From contig CP143430.1 in NCBI GenBank assembly GCA_039636795.1, forward strand, positions 248,001 through 312,000: a stretch of DNA of 64,000 nucleotides. Reading direction: 5' to 3'. Positions 25,995 through 36,264 of the stretch are shown in pieces. Each line of letters opens with the position of its first letter. Position 1 is the first letter of the stretch. Source of the stretch: Micrococcaceae bacterium Sec5.1 (GTDB taxonomy: Bacteria; Actinomycetota; Actinomycetes; Actinomycetales; Micrococcaceae). A program made the translations under genes and the position numbers. The notes beneath the pieces were generated by a model. The model worked only from the letters and a program-made list of their open reading frames with translations. It searched no databases and was not told the origin of the DNA.

Positions 25995-26774
25995 ATGACG
26001 ACTCGAGCCAATGAACTCACCGCCCTGGTTACTGGTGCCACGGCTGGGCTCGGTGCGGAATTCGCGCGCCAGCTCGCCGAAGCCGGACACCACCTCGTCC
26101 TGGTAGCCCGCGATGAAGAACGCCTCAAGGAAAAGGCCGAGGAGTTCGAACGCGACTTTAGTATCTCGGCGGAGGTTCTGTCCGCCGACCTGACGACCGA
26201 CGTCGGGGTTTCCTTGGTGGCCGATCGCTTGCGGGACGCTGCTCGACCTGTGGATGTCCTGGTCAACAACGCCGGAATCGGACTGCTGAAGTCGTTCGAG
26301 CAGAACGAGTTGGAGGACGAAAGGCGGCATCTCCGCCTCCACGTGCAGACACCCATGGAGCTGTGCCACGCGGCGCTTGAAGTCATGCTGGCTCGTGGAA
26401 AAGGCCGGATCATCAACGTTGCGAGCGTCGCAGCCTTCGCCAACAGGGGAACCTACTCGGCGGCCAAAGCCTGGCAGGTGACGTTCAGCCGTTGGGCAAA
26501 TATTGCGTATGGGAAGTCGGGCGTGCAGGTCACAGCGGTGTGCCCTGGCTTCACCCACACCGAATTCCATGACCGCATGGGCATGGATAAGTCCGTGGCG
26601 CCGGCATTCCTGTGGCTCACCGCCGAGCGCGTGGTGCGGGAAGGGCTGGAGGACAACGCCAAGGGCAAGGCTGTTTCCATCCCGACACGTCGATACAAAG
26701 TGGTGAGCTTCTTTGCGCGTGTCCTGCCGGCGAAGCTTACTTCCGGACCGCCGCGCCGGCCCCTGCAGCCCTAG
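25995..26774 (+). CDS. Short-chain dehydrogenase/reductase
   Basis: Cytoplasmic NAD(P)-dependent oxidoreductase of 259 residues. The Rossmann glycine motif TGATAGLG is near residue 14, NNAG near 91, the catalytic Ser in IINVASVAAF near 141, and YSAAK near 154. VCPGFTHTEFHDRM follows, as in the DltE/YqjQ-like classical SDR group. The ATG at 25995 is the natural start. The last 38 bases overlap the end of the convergent FUSC gene. Substrate unknown. Confidence 0.9.
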   Translation: MTTRANELTALVTGATAGLGAEFARQLAEAGHHLVLVARDEERLKEKAEEFERDFSISAEVLSADLTTDVGVSLVADRLRDAARPVDVLVNNAGIGLLKSFEQNELEDERRHLRLHVQTPMELCHAALEVMLARGKGRIINVASVAAFANRGTYSAAKAWQVTFSRWANIAYGKSGVQVTAVCPGFTHTEFHDRMGMDKSVAPAFLWLTAERVVREGLEDNAKGKAVSIPTRRYKVVSFFARVLPAKLTSGPPRRPLQP

Positions 26775-27813
26775 TAACCGCAGCGCGCGGTGCCCTGACC
26801 AGCACCGCTACCGCGATTCCAATCACCGCTCCAACGAACGTTTCAACGGCCCTCTCCGTCACGAGCACGCCCGGATCCATGGGCGACGCCAGTTGGGCGA
26901 TCAGCAGGACCACGGGCGTGAAGAACACCATGGCCCAGCCATAGTGCCGCGCCATGAACAGCTCAGTGGGAAACTGGCAGAGGACCACCACAACGGCCAG
27001 GACCACGGCAGCGTGGCCGGGGAAATACTGCAGCGGTGACAACGGAGTTGGGAAAAGTACGACGGCGACTACCGCCAACCCCAGGAACGTCCCCACGACG
27101 CGGTGGATGCCACGGTGGACGCGGCTCGGGAGGTCCGCCCCTGCCAACGGCACGGCAGCTGCGGCCATGGCCCAATGCGGATGGCCGCTCCCACTCAGAA
27201 CCCCACACACCCCGGCAGCACCGACAGCGAGAGTGTAGCGGGCCGCATGAACAAGGGCAGATTGCCGTAGGGGTCCGCGGAAGACAGGGACACTGCGGGC
27301 AGCGCCCGGCTCCCACTTTCGGTGCCGAAGCCAGCCAGCGAATCCGACCAGAATCGAAAACGCTGCCGAAGCCGCACCGATCAGCACCGCCGTCAGGAAC
27401 GGAACGCTCGTGGGAACCGACGCGCACGCCCCCAACGCGAGGATGCCGAAGAACGGCCCGATCGGTTTAAGCCGTACGGCGTCTGCATATAAGGAACCCG
27501 CACCCGCAAAGAGCGTCGCCACCAACACCAGCCACCAGGAGTGGATGTGGTTTACGGAAAGAAACGCGCCAATGGTGAGTCCGCCAACCAGAACCAGCGC
27601 GGCCTGGGCTTGGTGTTTGAGCCGCAGTTGGTGGGTTTCGTTGCGTCCGTACATTCCAGTGAGCGCGCCGAACACCGCATACATCATGAGGTCCGGACGG
27701 CCTACCAGAATCAGGACCAGCCCGGGTACGGCGACACTGAGGGCTACCCGAACCGCCGAGAGGCGGTCGTTGTTCGCCGGCCCCAATCTATGGAGCTCCC
27801 GGGCGTGCGCCAT
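26737..27813 (-). CDS. FUSC-family membrane protein (aromatic acid exporter-like)
   Basis: Integral membrane protein of about 358 residues with two blocks of hydrophobic helices separated by a loop containing RKWEPG, matching the FUSC/YccS fold. Families of this type include fusaric acid and p-hydroxybenzoate exporters, but many members are uncharacterised. I placed the start at ATG 27813 (MAHARELHRLG); in-frame GTG and TTG codons up to 27840 are alternatives without better ribosome sites. It overlaps the 3' end of the dehydrogenase gene tail to tail. Confidence 0.8.
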   Translation of the reverse strand: MAHARELHRLGPANNDRLSAVRVALSVAVPGLVLILVGRPDLMMYAVFGALTGMYGRNETHQLRLKHQAQAALVLVGGLTIGAFLSVNHIHSWWLVLVATLFAGAGSLYADAVRLKPIGPFFGILALGACASVPTSVPFLTAVLIGAASAAFSILVGFAGWLRHRKWEPGAARSVPVFRGPLRQSALVHAARYTLAVGAAGVCGVLSGSGHPHWAMAAAAVPLAGADLPSRVHRGIHRVVGTFLGLAVVAVVLFPTPLSPLQYFPGHAAVVLAVVVVLCQFPTELFMARHYGWAMVFFTPVVLLIAQLASPMDPGVLVTERAVETFVGAVIGIAVAVLVRAPRAAVTRAAGAGAAVRK

Positions 27814-27970
27814 GAATGCGGGCACGGGAAACACCACCAATCATTCAGGGCTTGTGGGCGAGCTATCTGTATCGAAAATTATCAGGAGCAGCGGGTGGGC
27901 CGCCATAAGCCGGGTCACAACGCGTAGTAAGGCACTGGCAGTACCCCTTACGTCAGTACCTCCCATATGA

Positions 27971-29008
<1,038 letters not shown>

Positions 29009-29054
29009 CAGCAACACCGGAGCGCTGCCCGGCAGAGTCTGGGAAGATCAAGGT

Positions 29055-29522
29055 ATGCCCGTTGCTTTCGTCTGCCGAACCCGCTCCGCCATGTCACCGC
29101 AGGAGCTGTTCGACCTGTCCCGAAACATCGACGCCCACGTTGGCTCGATGACAAAAAGCAGGGAAAAAGCCATAGCTGGCGTCACCACAGGTCTGATCTC
29201 GGAAGGCGAGCACGTCACCTGGCAGGCGTGGCACCTCGGAGTCCGTTTCCGCATGACCAGCCGCATCACGCGTATGGAGGCACCGGCGTCGTTCACTGAC
29301 GAGCAGGTGCGTGGCCCTTTCAAGTACCTCCGTCACACGCATGAGTTCCGGCAGGACGGCAGCGGGACGCTGATGGTGGACACCGTGGAGTTTGCTGCCC
29401 CCTTCGGGCCGCTGGGCCGCCTGCTGGAGAAGCTGGTCCTGGCCAGATACTTGCAGGATTTGATCGAAACCCGCAACGGGTTCCTCGTGGGTCAGGCACC
29501 TCCCGCACTGGATAAGCGGTGA
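29055..29522 (+). CDS. SRPBCC-family (START-like) ligand-binding protein
   Basis: A 155-residue helix-grip protein. The pattern of a leading ELFDLSRNIDAHVGSM helix, strands with VTWQAWHLGVRFRMTSRI, and a final long helix (LEKLVLARYLQDLIETRN) matches the CoxG/YgiM-like SRPBCC proteins that bind hydrophobic ligands. ATG 29055 has AAGG just upstream; a longer frame from 28545 is inside the aldo/keto reductase and is rejected. Its stop overlaps the start of a GNAT gene in GTGA, so the two are probably co-translated. Confidence 0.82.
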   Translation: MPVAFVCRTRSAMSPQELFDLSRNIDAHVGSMTKSREKAIAGVTTGLISEGEHVTWQAWHLGVRFRMTSRITRMEAPASFTDEQVRGPFKYLRHTHEFRQDGSGTLMVDTVEFAAPFGPLGRLLEKLVLARYLQDLIETRNGFLVGQAPPALDKR

Positions 29523-30034
29523 TCCGGCTAGCTCGACCTGACGATCTGCCGCGTTTGCAGGACATCGAACGGGCGGCGGGGGAAGCCTTCCGGGCCCTGG
29601 GCATGGATCAGATCGCGGACGACGAGCCCTTCTCCCTGGACGAGATGAACGTCTACGTGGCTGTCGGCCGTGCCTGGGTGTGGGTCGATGGGCTGGACTA
29701 CCCCTTGGCGTACTTGTTGACGGACATTGTTGATGGCAACGCGCACGTGGAGCAAGTAAGCGTGCACCCAGATCAGGCGCACCAAGGACTCGGCCGGGAG
29801 CTGCTGCATGCTGCACGGGTGTGGGCAAGGGGGCATGGCATGCAGCGCCAGACGCTGAGCACGTTCCGCGACGTGCCGTGGAATGCGCCGTACTATCGCC
29901 GCCTCGGGTTCCAAACGCTCGACGCCGGAAGTTGGGGCCCGGAGCTGGCCAAGCTCATGGAGCACGAAGCTGAGTTGGGGCTGACGCGTTGGCCTCGGGT
30001 CGCCATGTGGCGTCCCGTGGTTCCGCCGAGGTAG
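29519..30034 (+). CDS. GNAT-family N-acetyltransferase
   Basis: A 171-residue acetyltransferase. VEQVSVHPDQAHQGLGRELL is the acetyl-CoA pyrophosphate loop (Q-x-x-G-x-G/A type), and PYYRRLGFQ is the usual C-terminal strand. The GTG start overlaps the SRPBCC stop by four bases. Its own stop TAG directly abuts the stop of the convergent VOC gene with no spacer. Substrate unknown. Confidence 0.87.
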   Translation: MIRLARPDDLPRLQDIERAAGEAFRALGMDQIADDEPFSLDEMNVYVAVGRAWVWVDGLDYPLAYLLTDIVDGNAHVEQVSVHPDQAHQGLGRELLHAARVWARGHGMQRQTLSTFRDVPWNAPYYRRLGFQTLDAGSWGPELAKLMEHEAELGLTRWPRVAMWRPVVPPR

Positions 30035-30436
30035 CTACTCAGCCACCAGCTCAACTTCGTAGCTGTCAGTGTTGATCAAATACGCGGCGTAGTGGTCCGG
30101 ACCGCCGGCGTGCGGATACTTCGACTCGAACATCTCGTACCAACCGGCGTCGGCACCGAGTGCGCGAATCCGGTCCACATTTTCCCGGGTGCCAGCATGG
30201 AAGGCCACATGGTTGAGCCCGGGATCGGTGCGCCGGTGGGCGGTTCCGGTGATGGCATCGGTACCTTCCACCACCACGTACGTGCCGTTGAGCTTCCAAC
30301 TGCACCCGGTGGGCCAGTCCTGGAAGGGCTTGTACCCAAGCTCGCCCAGGAGCCAGCCCCACTCCTCCCGGGCTCGTTCAAGGTGCGGCACCCAGATCTC
30401 AAGGTGATGGATCGAACCCACAGTTGTGTCAGGCAT
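30035..30436 (-). CDS. VOC superfamily protein
   Basis: A 133-residue glyoxalase-fold protein. IHHLEIWVPHLERAREEWGW at the start carries a likely metal His; LNHVAFHAGTRENVD marks the second half and YEVELVAE supplies the last metal Glu. The pattern resembles dioxygenase-like VOC proteins acting on small metabolites. It lies 33 bases after the EamA exporter on the same strand and may be co-transcribed with it. Confidence 0.86.
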   Translation of the reverse strand: MPDTTVGSIHHLEIWVPHLERAREEWGWLLGELGYKPFQDWPTGCSWKLNGTYVVVEGTDAITGTAHRRTDPGLNHVAFHAGTRENVDRIRALGADAGWYEMFESKYPHAGGPDHYAAYLINTDSYEVELVAE

Positions 30437-30469
30437 GGGCCGAGTCTACGAGATCAGGGCGTGGCAGCG

Positions 30470-31402
30470 TCAGGGATTCGACGGCGGGTTGAGCCTGACG
30501 CGGACAGCGGCACCTGCGCAGAGGATCACGGCGAGTCCGCCAACCGCGGTGGTCCACGTCATCGATTCTCCCAAGAGCAGGCTTGCCCAAGCGATGGTCA
30601 TGACCGGCTGGACCAGTTGGATCTGGCTGACTTGTGCCATAGGGCCGATCGCCAGACCGTGGTACCAGGCGAAGAATCCGAGGAACATGCTCACAACACC
30701 CAGGTAAGCGAAGGACAACCACTGGACCGGTGTAGCAGAGGGAGCTCCCGAACCCAGTGAAAGCAGCGTCAGCAGCAGCATGACAGGGGAAGCAACCACC
30801 AGCGCCCACGAGATCGTCTGCCACGGACCGAGTTCCCGTGCCAGCAGACCTCCTTCCGCATAGCCTATGGCTGCGGCGATCACCGCGCCGAGGAGCAGCA
30901 GGTCAGCCCAGTGAAGCTGACCGAAACCGCCGGACTGAACCAACGCGAATACCAGTGCGGCAACAACTCCTATGGCAGTCAGGACCCAGAACAAGGGCCG
31001 GGGACGTTCGCGGCCCCGGATGACCGCTACCGTTGCAGTGGCCGCAGGCAGTAGCGCGATGACGACGGCTCCGTGGCTGGCAGTGGTGGACGCCAGCGCG
31101 AATGTTGTCATCAAGGGGAAGCCCGCAACGATGCCACCGGCCACCACAGTCAGTCGAACCCATTGGATGCCCTGCGGGAAGCGTTGGCGGGTCAGGCCCA
31201 AGGCCAGTGCTGCAAGAATGGCCGCAACCACGGCCCTGCCTGCGCCGATGAACAGGGGAGATAACCCTTCAACGGCCACTCGGGTGAAGGGAACCGTGAA
31301 CGAGAATGCGACAACGCCAAGTAGGCCCCACCAGACGCCTGTCGACGTCCGGCTGGATACCACTGGCCGCGAAAGTGTAGTAGCGCTACTATTGTGACTC
31401 AT
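30470..31402 (-). CDS. EamA/DMT-superfamily exporter
   Basis: Ten-helix drug/metabolite transporter of 310 residues with two EamA repeats (TRVAVEGLSPLFIGAGRAVV in the first; LVQPVMTIAWASLLLGESM in the second). The start MSHNSS is used because its ATG shares CATG with the divergent regulator start; a longer frame to 31486 would lie inside the regulator. The upstream sequence TATCGT, five bases before TATTC-ATG spacing allows, suggests a leaderless transcript. The neighbour is a MocR-type PLP regulator, so the exporter is the likely regulated gene and may export an amino acid or amine. Confidence 0.88.
   Translation of the reverse strand: MSHNSSATTLSRPVVSSRTSTGVWWGLLGVVAFSFTVPFTRVAVEGLSPLFIGAGRAVVAAILAALALGLTRQRFPQGIQWVRLTVVAGGIVAGFPLMTTFALASTTASHGAVVIALLPAATATVAVIRGRERPRPLFWVLTAIGVVAALVFALVQSGGFGQLHWADLLLLGAVIAAAIGYAEGGLLARELGPWQTISWALVVASPVMLLLTLLSLGSGAPSATPVQWLSFAYLGVVSMFLGFFAWYHGLAIGPMAQVSQIQLVQPVMTIAWASLLLGESMTWTTAVGGLAVILCAGAAVRVRLNPPSNP
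31378..31391 (+). promoter_or_regulatory. Perfect 14-bp palindrome at the divergent MocR/EamA starts
   Basis: TAGTAGCGCTACTA is a perfect palindrome ten bases before the regulator ATG and inside the first codons of the exporter gene. It overlaps a TACTAT -10-like element (31387-31392) for the regulator. It is the best candidate operator for autoregulation by the MocR protein. Confidence 0.6.
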
Positions 31403-32816
31403 GAATAACGATAGCAGTTCCCGGATTGTCTCGCGAGTAAAGGAATGGATCGCAGGGGCCGCTCCGGGAGCGAAACTGCCATCCACCCGTCAACTCGTGG
31501 CGGAGTACCAGGCAAGCCCCGTGACGGTGCAGAAGGCGTTGAGGACGCTGACCGCCCAAGGCTTGATAGAAAGCCGCCCCGGCGTTGGCACTTTCATCCG
31601 GGCTTACCGCACTGCCAGGCCGTCCGATTACGGCTGGCAGACAGCTGCACTCCGAGCCGCCCAAACGCCGCGCCTCCTGAATTCTGGCGCTATGCGCAGC
31701 GCGTCGAACGACGTCATCGCCTTCCACTCCGGCTATCCGGACCGGGAACTCCTGCCGGAGCGGCTCGTCCGGGCCGCACTTACCAGGGCTGCCCGCGGCG
31801 ACGCTGCGCTGTCGCGGCCGCCGGCCCAGGGCCTTCCCGAACTGCAATCCTGGTTTGCGCACGAGCTGAGCACCTCGACGCCGGTTGGCGTCACGCCGCC
31901 CCAGCCAAGCGACGTCGTCGTACTTCCCGGGAGCCAGAGCGGACTTAGCTCCATTTTCCGCGGGTTGGTGGGGCATGGCCGACCTCTGCTGGTGGAGTCA
32001 CCCAGCTACTGGGGTGCGCTGCTGGCCGCTGGCCAGGCCGGTGTTCACGTTATTCCGGTGCCGTCCGGTCCTGACGGGCCTGATCCTGAGGAGCTGGCGA
32101 GGGCTTTCGAGGAATCCGGGGCCCGGATGTTCTACGCGCAGCCCAACTTTGCCAACCCCACGGGTGCCCAATGGTCTCCCGAACGGTGCGAGGAGGTCCT
32201 CCGGATTGTCCGCCAGCACGGTGCTTTCCTTGTGGAGGACGACTGGGCCCACGATTTCGGTATCACCGCGCAGTCCGTCCCACTCGCCGCCAAGGACGAT
32301 TCCGGCCACGTGGTCTACATCCGCTCGCTGACCAAGAGCGTCTCGCCGTCCATCCGCGTGGCAGCGATTATCGCCCGCGGTCCCGCACGGGAACGGATCA
32401 TGGGTGCGCAGGCTGCGGAGTCGATGTACGTCAGCGGCCTGCTTCAGGCCGCAGCGCTCGACGTCGTCACTCAACCCGGCTGGCAAACGCACCTTCGCGG
32501 ACTGGGCCATCAGCTGCAGTCGCGCCGCGACCTGTTGGTCACCAGCCTCCGCGAGCACGTTCCCCAGGCGCACCTCAGCCACCTGCCCAAAGGCGGCTTG
32601 AACCTGTGGCTGCGGTTGCCGGACGGGTTCGACGTCGATCAGCTCACCAAGGATTGCGAAGCGGCCGGAGTCCTCATCGCCGCTGGAACGGAGTGGTTCC
32701 CTGCGGAACCTGAGGGCCCGTACATCAGGCTCAACTACGCCGGCCCCAATCCGGGCGGATTTCCCGAGGGTGCGCGGATTATCGGAGAGGCGGTCAAGGG
32801 TTTGCTGCCGGGTTAG
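31401..32816 (+). CDS. MocR-type GntR regulator with aminotransferase-like domain
   Basis: Transcription factor of 471 residues. A GntR winged helix covers about 1-70 (KLPSTRQLVAEYQASPVTVQKAL, shown across the recognition helix, then ESRPGVGTF). A fold-type I aminotransferase domain fills the rest, with YAQPNFANPTG, LVEDDWAHDFG and the PLP lysine K312 in RSLTKSVSPSIR. Such proteins use PLP and an amino acid or amine as effector. Its ATG overlaps the exporter ATG on the other strand, and the small distance to the candidate -10 suggests a leaderless mRNA. Confidence 0.9.
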   Translation: MNNDSSSRIVSRVKEWIAGAAPGAKLPSTRQLVAEYQASPVTVQKALRTLTAQGLIESRPGVGTFIRAYRTARPSDYGWQTAALRAAQTPRLLNSGAMRSASNDVIAFHSGYPDRELLPERLVRAALTRAARGDAALSRPPAQGLPELQSWFAHELSTSTPVGVTPPQPSDVVVLPGSQSGLSSIFRGLVGHGRPLLVESPSYWGALLAAGQAGVHVIPVPSGPDGPDPEELARAFEESGARMFYAQPNFANPTGAQWSPERCEEVLRIVRQHGAFLVEDDWAHDFGITAQSVPLAAKDDSGHVVYIRSLTKSVSPSIRVAAIIARGPARERIMGAQAAESMYVSGLLQAAALDVVTQPGWQTHLRGLGHQLQSRRDLLVTSLREHVPQAHLSHLPKGGLNLWLRLPDGFDVDQLTKDCEAAGVLIAAGTEWFPAEPEGPYIRLNYAGPNPGGFPEGARIIGEAVKGLLPG

Positions 32817-32861
32817 GGGAGTGACGTCGCGTAGGCGAGCACCGCCGTCGAGCCTTAACAG

Positions 32862-32909
32862 CCGTAGCCACCAATCTCAAGGAGAGCGCCTTGGCATCGG
32901 TGGCTACGG
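32862..32909 (+). terminator. Bidirectional terminator between convergent genes
   Basis: Perfect 11-base arms (CCGTAGCCACC at 32862-32872, GGTGGCTACGG at 32899-32909) with a small inner stem (AAGG/CCTT) lie between the MocR gene stop and the MHS transporter stop. Confidence 0.7.
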
Positions 32910-32970
32910 TGGGCGGCGGGTTGCCGCGAACTATCTGAATCGCTGTGCAGAAGTTGCAGGCACGTGATCC

Positions 32971-34590
32971 CTAGACCGGGGTCAGGTCCTTGTCACGCCG
33001 GCCGAACACTTCATCATCAATGGGCTGGCCGTCGAACGGCATTTCGTCCAGGTTGATGAGCGGGTTGGTGTCCTGGGTGGCAACGAGTTCGCGGGCCTCT
33101 GCGGCGGTGTCCACGCTGGGCATGGAGCCGGGCAGGGGACGCTGGGCGGATTCACGCAGGAAGTAGATGGCAATGGCACCCACGATGGACGTTCCCATCA
33201 GATAGTAGGCCGGCATCATGTCATCGCCGGTGCCTTCAATGAGGCCCTGCACGATGAACGGAGTGGTTCCTCCGAAGATAGCCACCGAGAAGTTGTAGGC
33301 GATGCCCATTCCGCCGTAGCGGCTGGACGTCGGGAACAGCGCCGGGAGGGCAGAGGCCAGGTTGGCAATGTAGAACGTCACCGGGAAGGCGATCAGGGCA
33401 AGGCCGGCCAGCGTGGACCAGATATCGCCGATCCCGATCAGCATGAAGGCAGGGACCGAGAAGACGATGGTGCTGCCCGCGCCGATCCACAGCACGGGAC
33501 GGCGGCCGATACGGTCGGACAACTTACCTGTGAGCGGGATGCACAGGGCCATGATCACCAGGACCGGGATGGTCAGCAGGGTGCCATGAACGGGGTCGTA
33601 GCCCTTGGAATCCGTGAGGTATGTGGGCATGTAGGAGGTCAACGCATAGCCCACAGTGTTGGCTGCGGCGGCGAGGATCATGGCCAGCACGATCTGGCGC
33701 CAGTAGGCCTTGATGATGCCAACCGGGCCCTTGGCGACGTCAGCATCCTGTGCTGCGGCGTCCTTGGCGATGGCTTCCTGGGCGTCCAGGGTGGCCTGGA
33801 ACTGCGGGGATTCCTCGATTTTGCTACGGAAGTACACAGCGATGAGGCCAAGCGGACCGGCGATCAGGAACGGAAGCCTCCAGCCCCATTCCTCCATCGC
33901 TGCCTGTCCGAGCGTGAGCTGCAGGACTGAAACCAGTGCGGCGCCGAGGGCGAAGCCGATGTAGCTGCCCATGTCCAGGAAGCTGGCGAAGAAGCCGCGG
34001 CGCTTGTCCGGGGCATATTCGCTGACGAAGGTTGTAGCACCGGCGTACTCACCACCGGTGGAGAAGCCCTGGACGAGCTTGAGGATCACCAGCAGGGCGG
34101 CGGCCCAGATGCCGATCTGCGCGTAGCCGGGCAAAAGTCCGACGGCGAACGTGCTTGCCGCCATCAGCATCAGTGTTGCTGCGAGCACCTTCTGGCGGCC
34201 CACCTTGTCGCCGAGCCAACCGAAGACGACGCCGCCAAGTGGGCGGGCGATAAAGGTTGCGGCGAAGGTGCCGAGAAGGAAGAGTGTCTGGACGGACTTG
34301 TCCGCTTCCGGGAGGAAGACGGGGCCCATGGTGGTGATGAGGTAGCCGAACACGCCGACGTCGTACCATTCCATGGTGTTGCCGACGATCGTGCCGCCTA
34401 GTGCTTTCTTCAGCATCGGCTGATCCACAACATTGACGTCGGATTCTTTCAACCGGCGTTTGGTGCGGAGCTTCGTTTTCTTGGCGTTCTTTACAGTGTT
34501 GGCAGCGGCCGTTGCAGCGGCCGAAACCAGGTTTCCATTGGCGTTCCTTGCGCCTGGCGGAGAGACGGTGTTGCTTTGGTCTATGGGCAT
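32971..34590 (-). CDS. MHS-family MFS transporter (ProP-like)
   Basis: Proton symporter of 539 residues of the metabolite:H+ branch. TIVGNTMEWYDVGVFGYL is the typical first helix; FGWLGDKVGRQKVL is motif A and GEYAGATTFVSEYAPDKRRG the family middle motif. An unusual basic, Ala-rich N-terminal extension of about 60 residues precedes the first helix. The ATG at 34590 is backed by AGGAG eight bases upstream; another ATG at 34614 has none. ProP, ShiA and KgtP are relatives; substrate may be an osmolyte or organic acid. It is monocistronic. Confidence 0.9.
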   Translation of the reverse strand: MPIDQSNTVSPPGARNANGNLVSAAATAAANTVKNAKKTKLRTKRRLKESDVNVVDQPMLKKALGGTIVGNTMEWYDVGVFGYLITTMGPVFLPEADKSVQTLFLLGTFAATFIARPLGGVVFGWLGDKVGRQKVLAATLMLMAASTFAVGLLPGYAQIGIWAAALLVILKLVQGFSTGGEYAGATTFVSEYAPDKRRGFFASFLDMGSYIGFALGAALVSVLQLTLGQAAMEEWGWRLPFLIAGPLGLIAVYFRSKIEESPQFQATLDAQEAIAKDAAAQDADVAKGPVGIIKAYWRQIVLAMILAAAANTVGYALTSYMPTYLTDSKGYDPVHGTLLTIPVLVIMALCIPLTGKLSDRIGRRPVLWIGAGSTIVFSVPAFMLIGIGDIWSTLAGLALIAFPVTFYIANLASALPALFPTSSRYGGMGIAYNFSVAIFGGTTPFIVQGLIEGTGDDMMPAYYLMGTSIVGAIAIYFLRESAQRPLPGSMPSVDTAAEARELVATQDTNPLINLDEMPFDGQPIDDEVFGRRDKDLTPV

Positions 34591-34882
34591 TTGGGCTTCT
34601 CCTAGGGAGGTCATTTGCTTGCGACTTCTGGCTGCCCCGCTCCGGGCAGGTGTTCAATTTTACGCGGTTTGCCCCTCAAACCCCAGTTGAGATCCGATTT
34701 ATAGGGTGTTTCACGGAGCAATTTGCCTAGTTGTCTTACATCTTTTTGCCCGGCCTTGCCCTGTAATGGCGCGGAATCGGCACGGTTTTCGCCCTGCCGA
34801 GCACGTTGTTACCAAATTGTTTAGCTCAGCCCATGAAAGGGCGCGTTTTGAGGGTCAAAAGCTGACGGATCCGCGCCTTTGC

Positions 34883-35671
34883 TTAACGTCCTGTTCGGGT
34901 GATACCCAGCACGATGGTTGCGTCCAGATCGTCGTCCGTCACCACCCGTGCACGCAGGCCCGACTGTTCCATGATCCTGGCGGTTTCGGGCGCTTGGTCT
35001 TCCGAGGTTTCAATCAAGAGGCAACCGCCCGGCGACAACCACTCAGCCGCGTGCTCTGCAACCCGGCGCTGGACATCCAAACCGTCAGTACCGCCGTCGA
35101 GCGCCACCATCGGTTCATGCAAGCGCGCCTCAGGCGGCATCATGCCGATGGAACCCGTAGGTACATACGGAGCATTGGCGAGCACCACGTCCACGAGTCC
35201 CCGAAGTTCAAGGGGGAGGGCGTCGTAAAGATCGCCTTCGAAAACGCGCCCGCCGCGGGGCTCTACGTTCTTGCGCGCGCAGCTCACCGCGGCTGGATCA
35301 ATGTCGGCGGCGTACAGCTCGCAGCTTCCCAGAAGATCGCTCAGTGCCGCACCGATCGCCCCCGAGCCACAGCAAAGATCAACGACGACGCCACCCGGCG
35401 GTGCGATTTTCGCCGCCTGGCGCACCAGGAACTCCGTGCGACGCCGTGGAACGAAGACGCCGGGTTCAACAACCATGCGGCTCCCGCAGAAGTGCACCCA
35501 CCCGAGGATGTGTTCCAAGGGCACTCCTTTGACGCGCTGATCCACCATGGAGTCCAAATGCTCTGGACTCGTGGCGGCATCAATGAGGAGTTGCGCTTCG
35601 TCCTCCGCGAAGACGCAGCCGGCATCGCGGAGGGTGGTGGCGACGGACATTCTCCTGGTCACGGGTGTCAT
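34883..35671 (-). CDS. PrmC/HemK-like methyltransferase with NAPY motif
   Basis: S-adenosylmethionine-dependent methyltransferase of 262 residues. VVDLCCGSGAIGAAL binds the cofactor. The catalytic motif, normally NPPY in release-factor glutamine methyltransferases, is ANAPYVPTG here. This fits the separate actinobacterial group annotated as putative protein N5-glutamine methyltransferases rather than PrmC itself. The N-terminal helical substrate domain is short. Start candidates are GTG 35689, ATG 35671 and ATG 35650; ATG 35671 is a compromise because none has a clear ribosome site. Confidence 0.82.
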   Translation of the reverse strand: MTPVTRRMSVATTLRDAGCVFAEDEAQLLIDAATSPEHLDSMVDQRVKGVPLEHILGWVHFCGSRMVVEPGVFVPRRRTEFLVRQAAKIAPPGGVVVDLCCGSGAIGAALSDLLGSCELYAADIDPAAVSCARKNVEPRGGRVFEGDLYDALPLELRGLVDVVLANAPYVPTGSIGMMPPEARLHEPMVALDGGTDGLDVQRRVAEHAAEWLSPGGCLLIETSEDQAPETARIMEQSGLRARVVTDDDLDATIVLGITRTGR

Positions 35672-35928
35672 GCTAGCCGAGGGGTTCACAAAAGCTGCGA
35701 TTCTTGGTTAGGGTATGACGCATGGGAACACTGATTTTTGAGTAGACCGGCCTATGCCTTAGCGGCCCTCCGCCCTTAATGGCACAGCCGAGTTTCACCT
35801 GACAAAAATCCATGCCTGTTGAGGCCCTGCCTCCATGCCGTTCCCGTTGTCGACGCTATTTTTCTCGAACCGCAACGCCATGGTTTTGGTGCTTCTTCAG
35901 GACTCACACCACTGAGGAGTCCACTTTT

Positions 35929-36177
35929 ATGACTGCCAATCCTTCCGAAAACAACACTCCGGAGCCCGCTGCCTCGGGAAATGACGACGCTGCGTCGGGT
36001 ACTCCAAAGCCTGCCACCGGCGGCATCAAGTCCAAACTGACCGATGCCCAGAAAGCGATGCTCGCCAGCAAGTCCGGCGGTGGCGCTCCCGCTGGCTGGC
36101 AAAGCACGGGCAAGGGGCACAAACCTACATCCGCCAGCGGCAAGCAAGCCAAGACGGAGAAGAAGGTCCGTTGGTGA
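35929..36177 (+). CDS. Small hydrophilic protein, unknown family
   Basis: An 82-residue, polar, low-complexity protein starting at ATG 35929 with GAGGAG nine bases upstream. The first 35 residues are acidic and Pro/Ala-rich; KSKLTDAQKAMLASKSGG follows and the C-terminus is strongly basic (KQAKTEKKVRW). It is likely disordered. I do not recognise a family with certainty. It may form a pair with the next small gene 87 bases on, in front of the end-joining genes, but no function is implied. Confidence 0.65.
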   Translation: MTANPSENNTPEPAASGNDDAASGTPKPATGGIKSKLTDAQKAMLASKSGGGAPAGWQSTGKGHKPTSASGKQAKTEKKVRW

Positions 36178-36264
36178 TTCCTGGACGCAGGTAAGTCCTG
36201 CAGACAACCATCTTCGGCGCGCCTAGTATTGAAATTCCTTCGTTCCATAGGGAAAGGAAGAACC

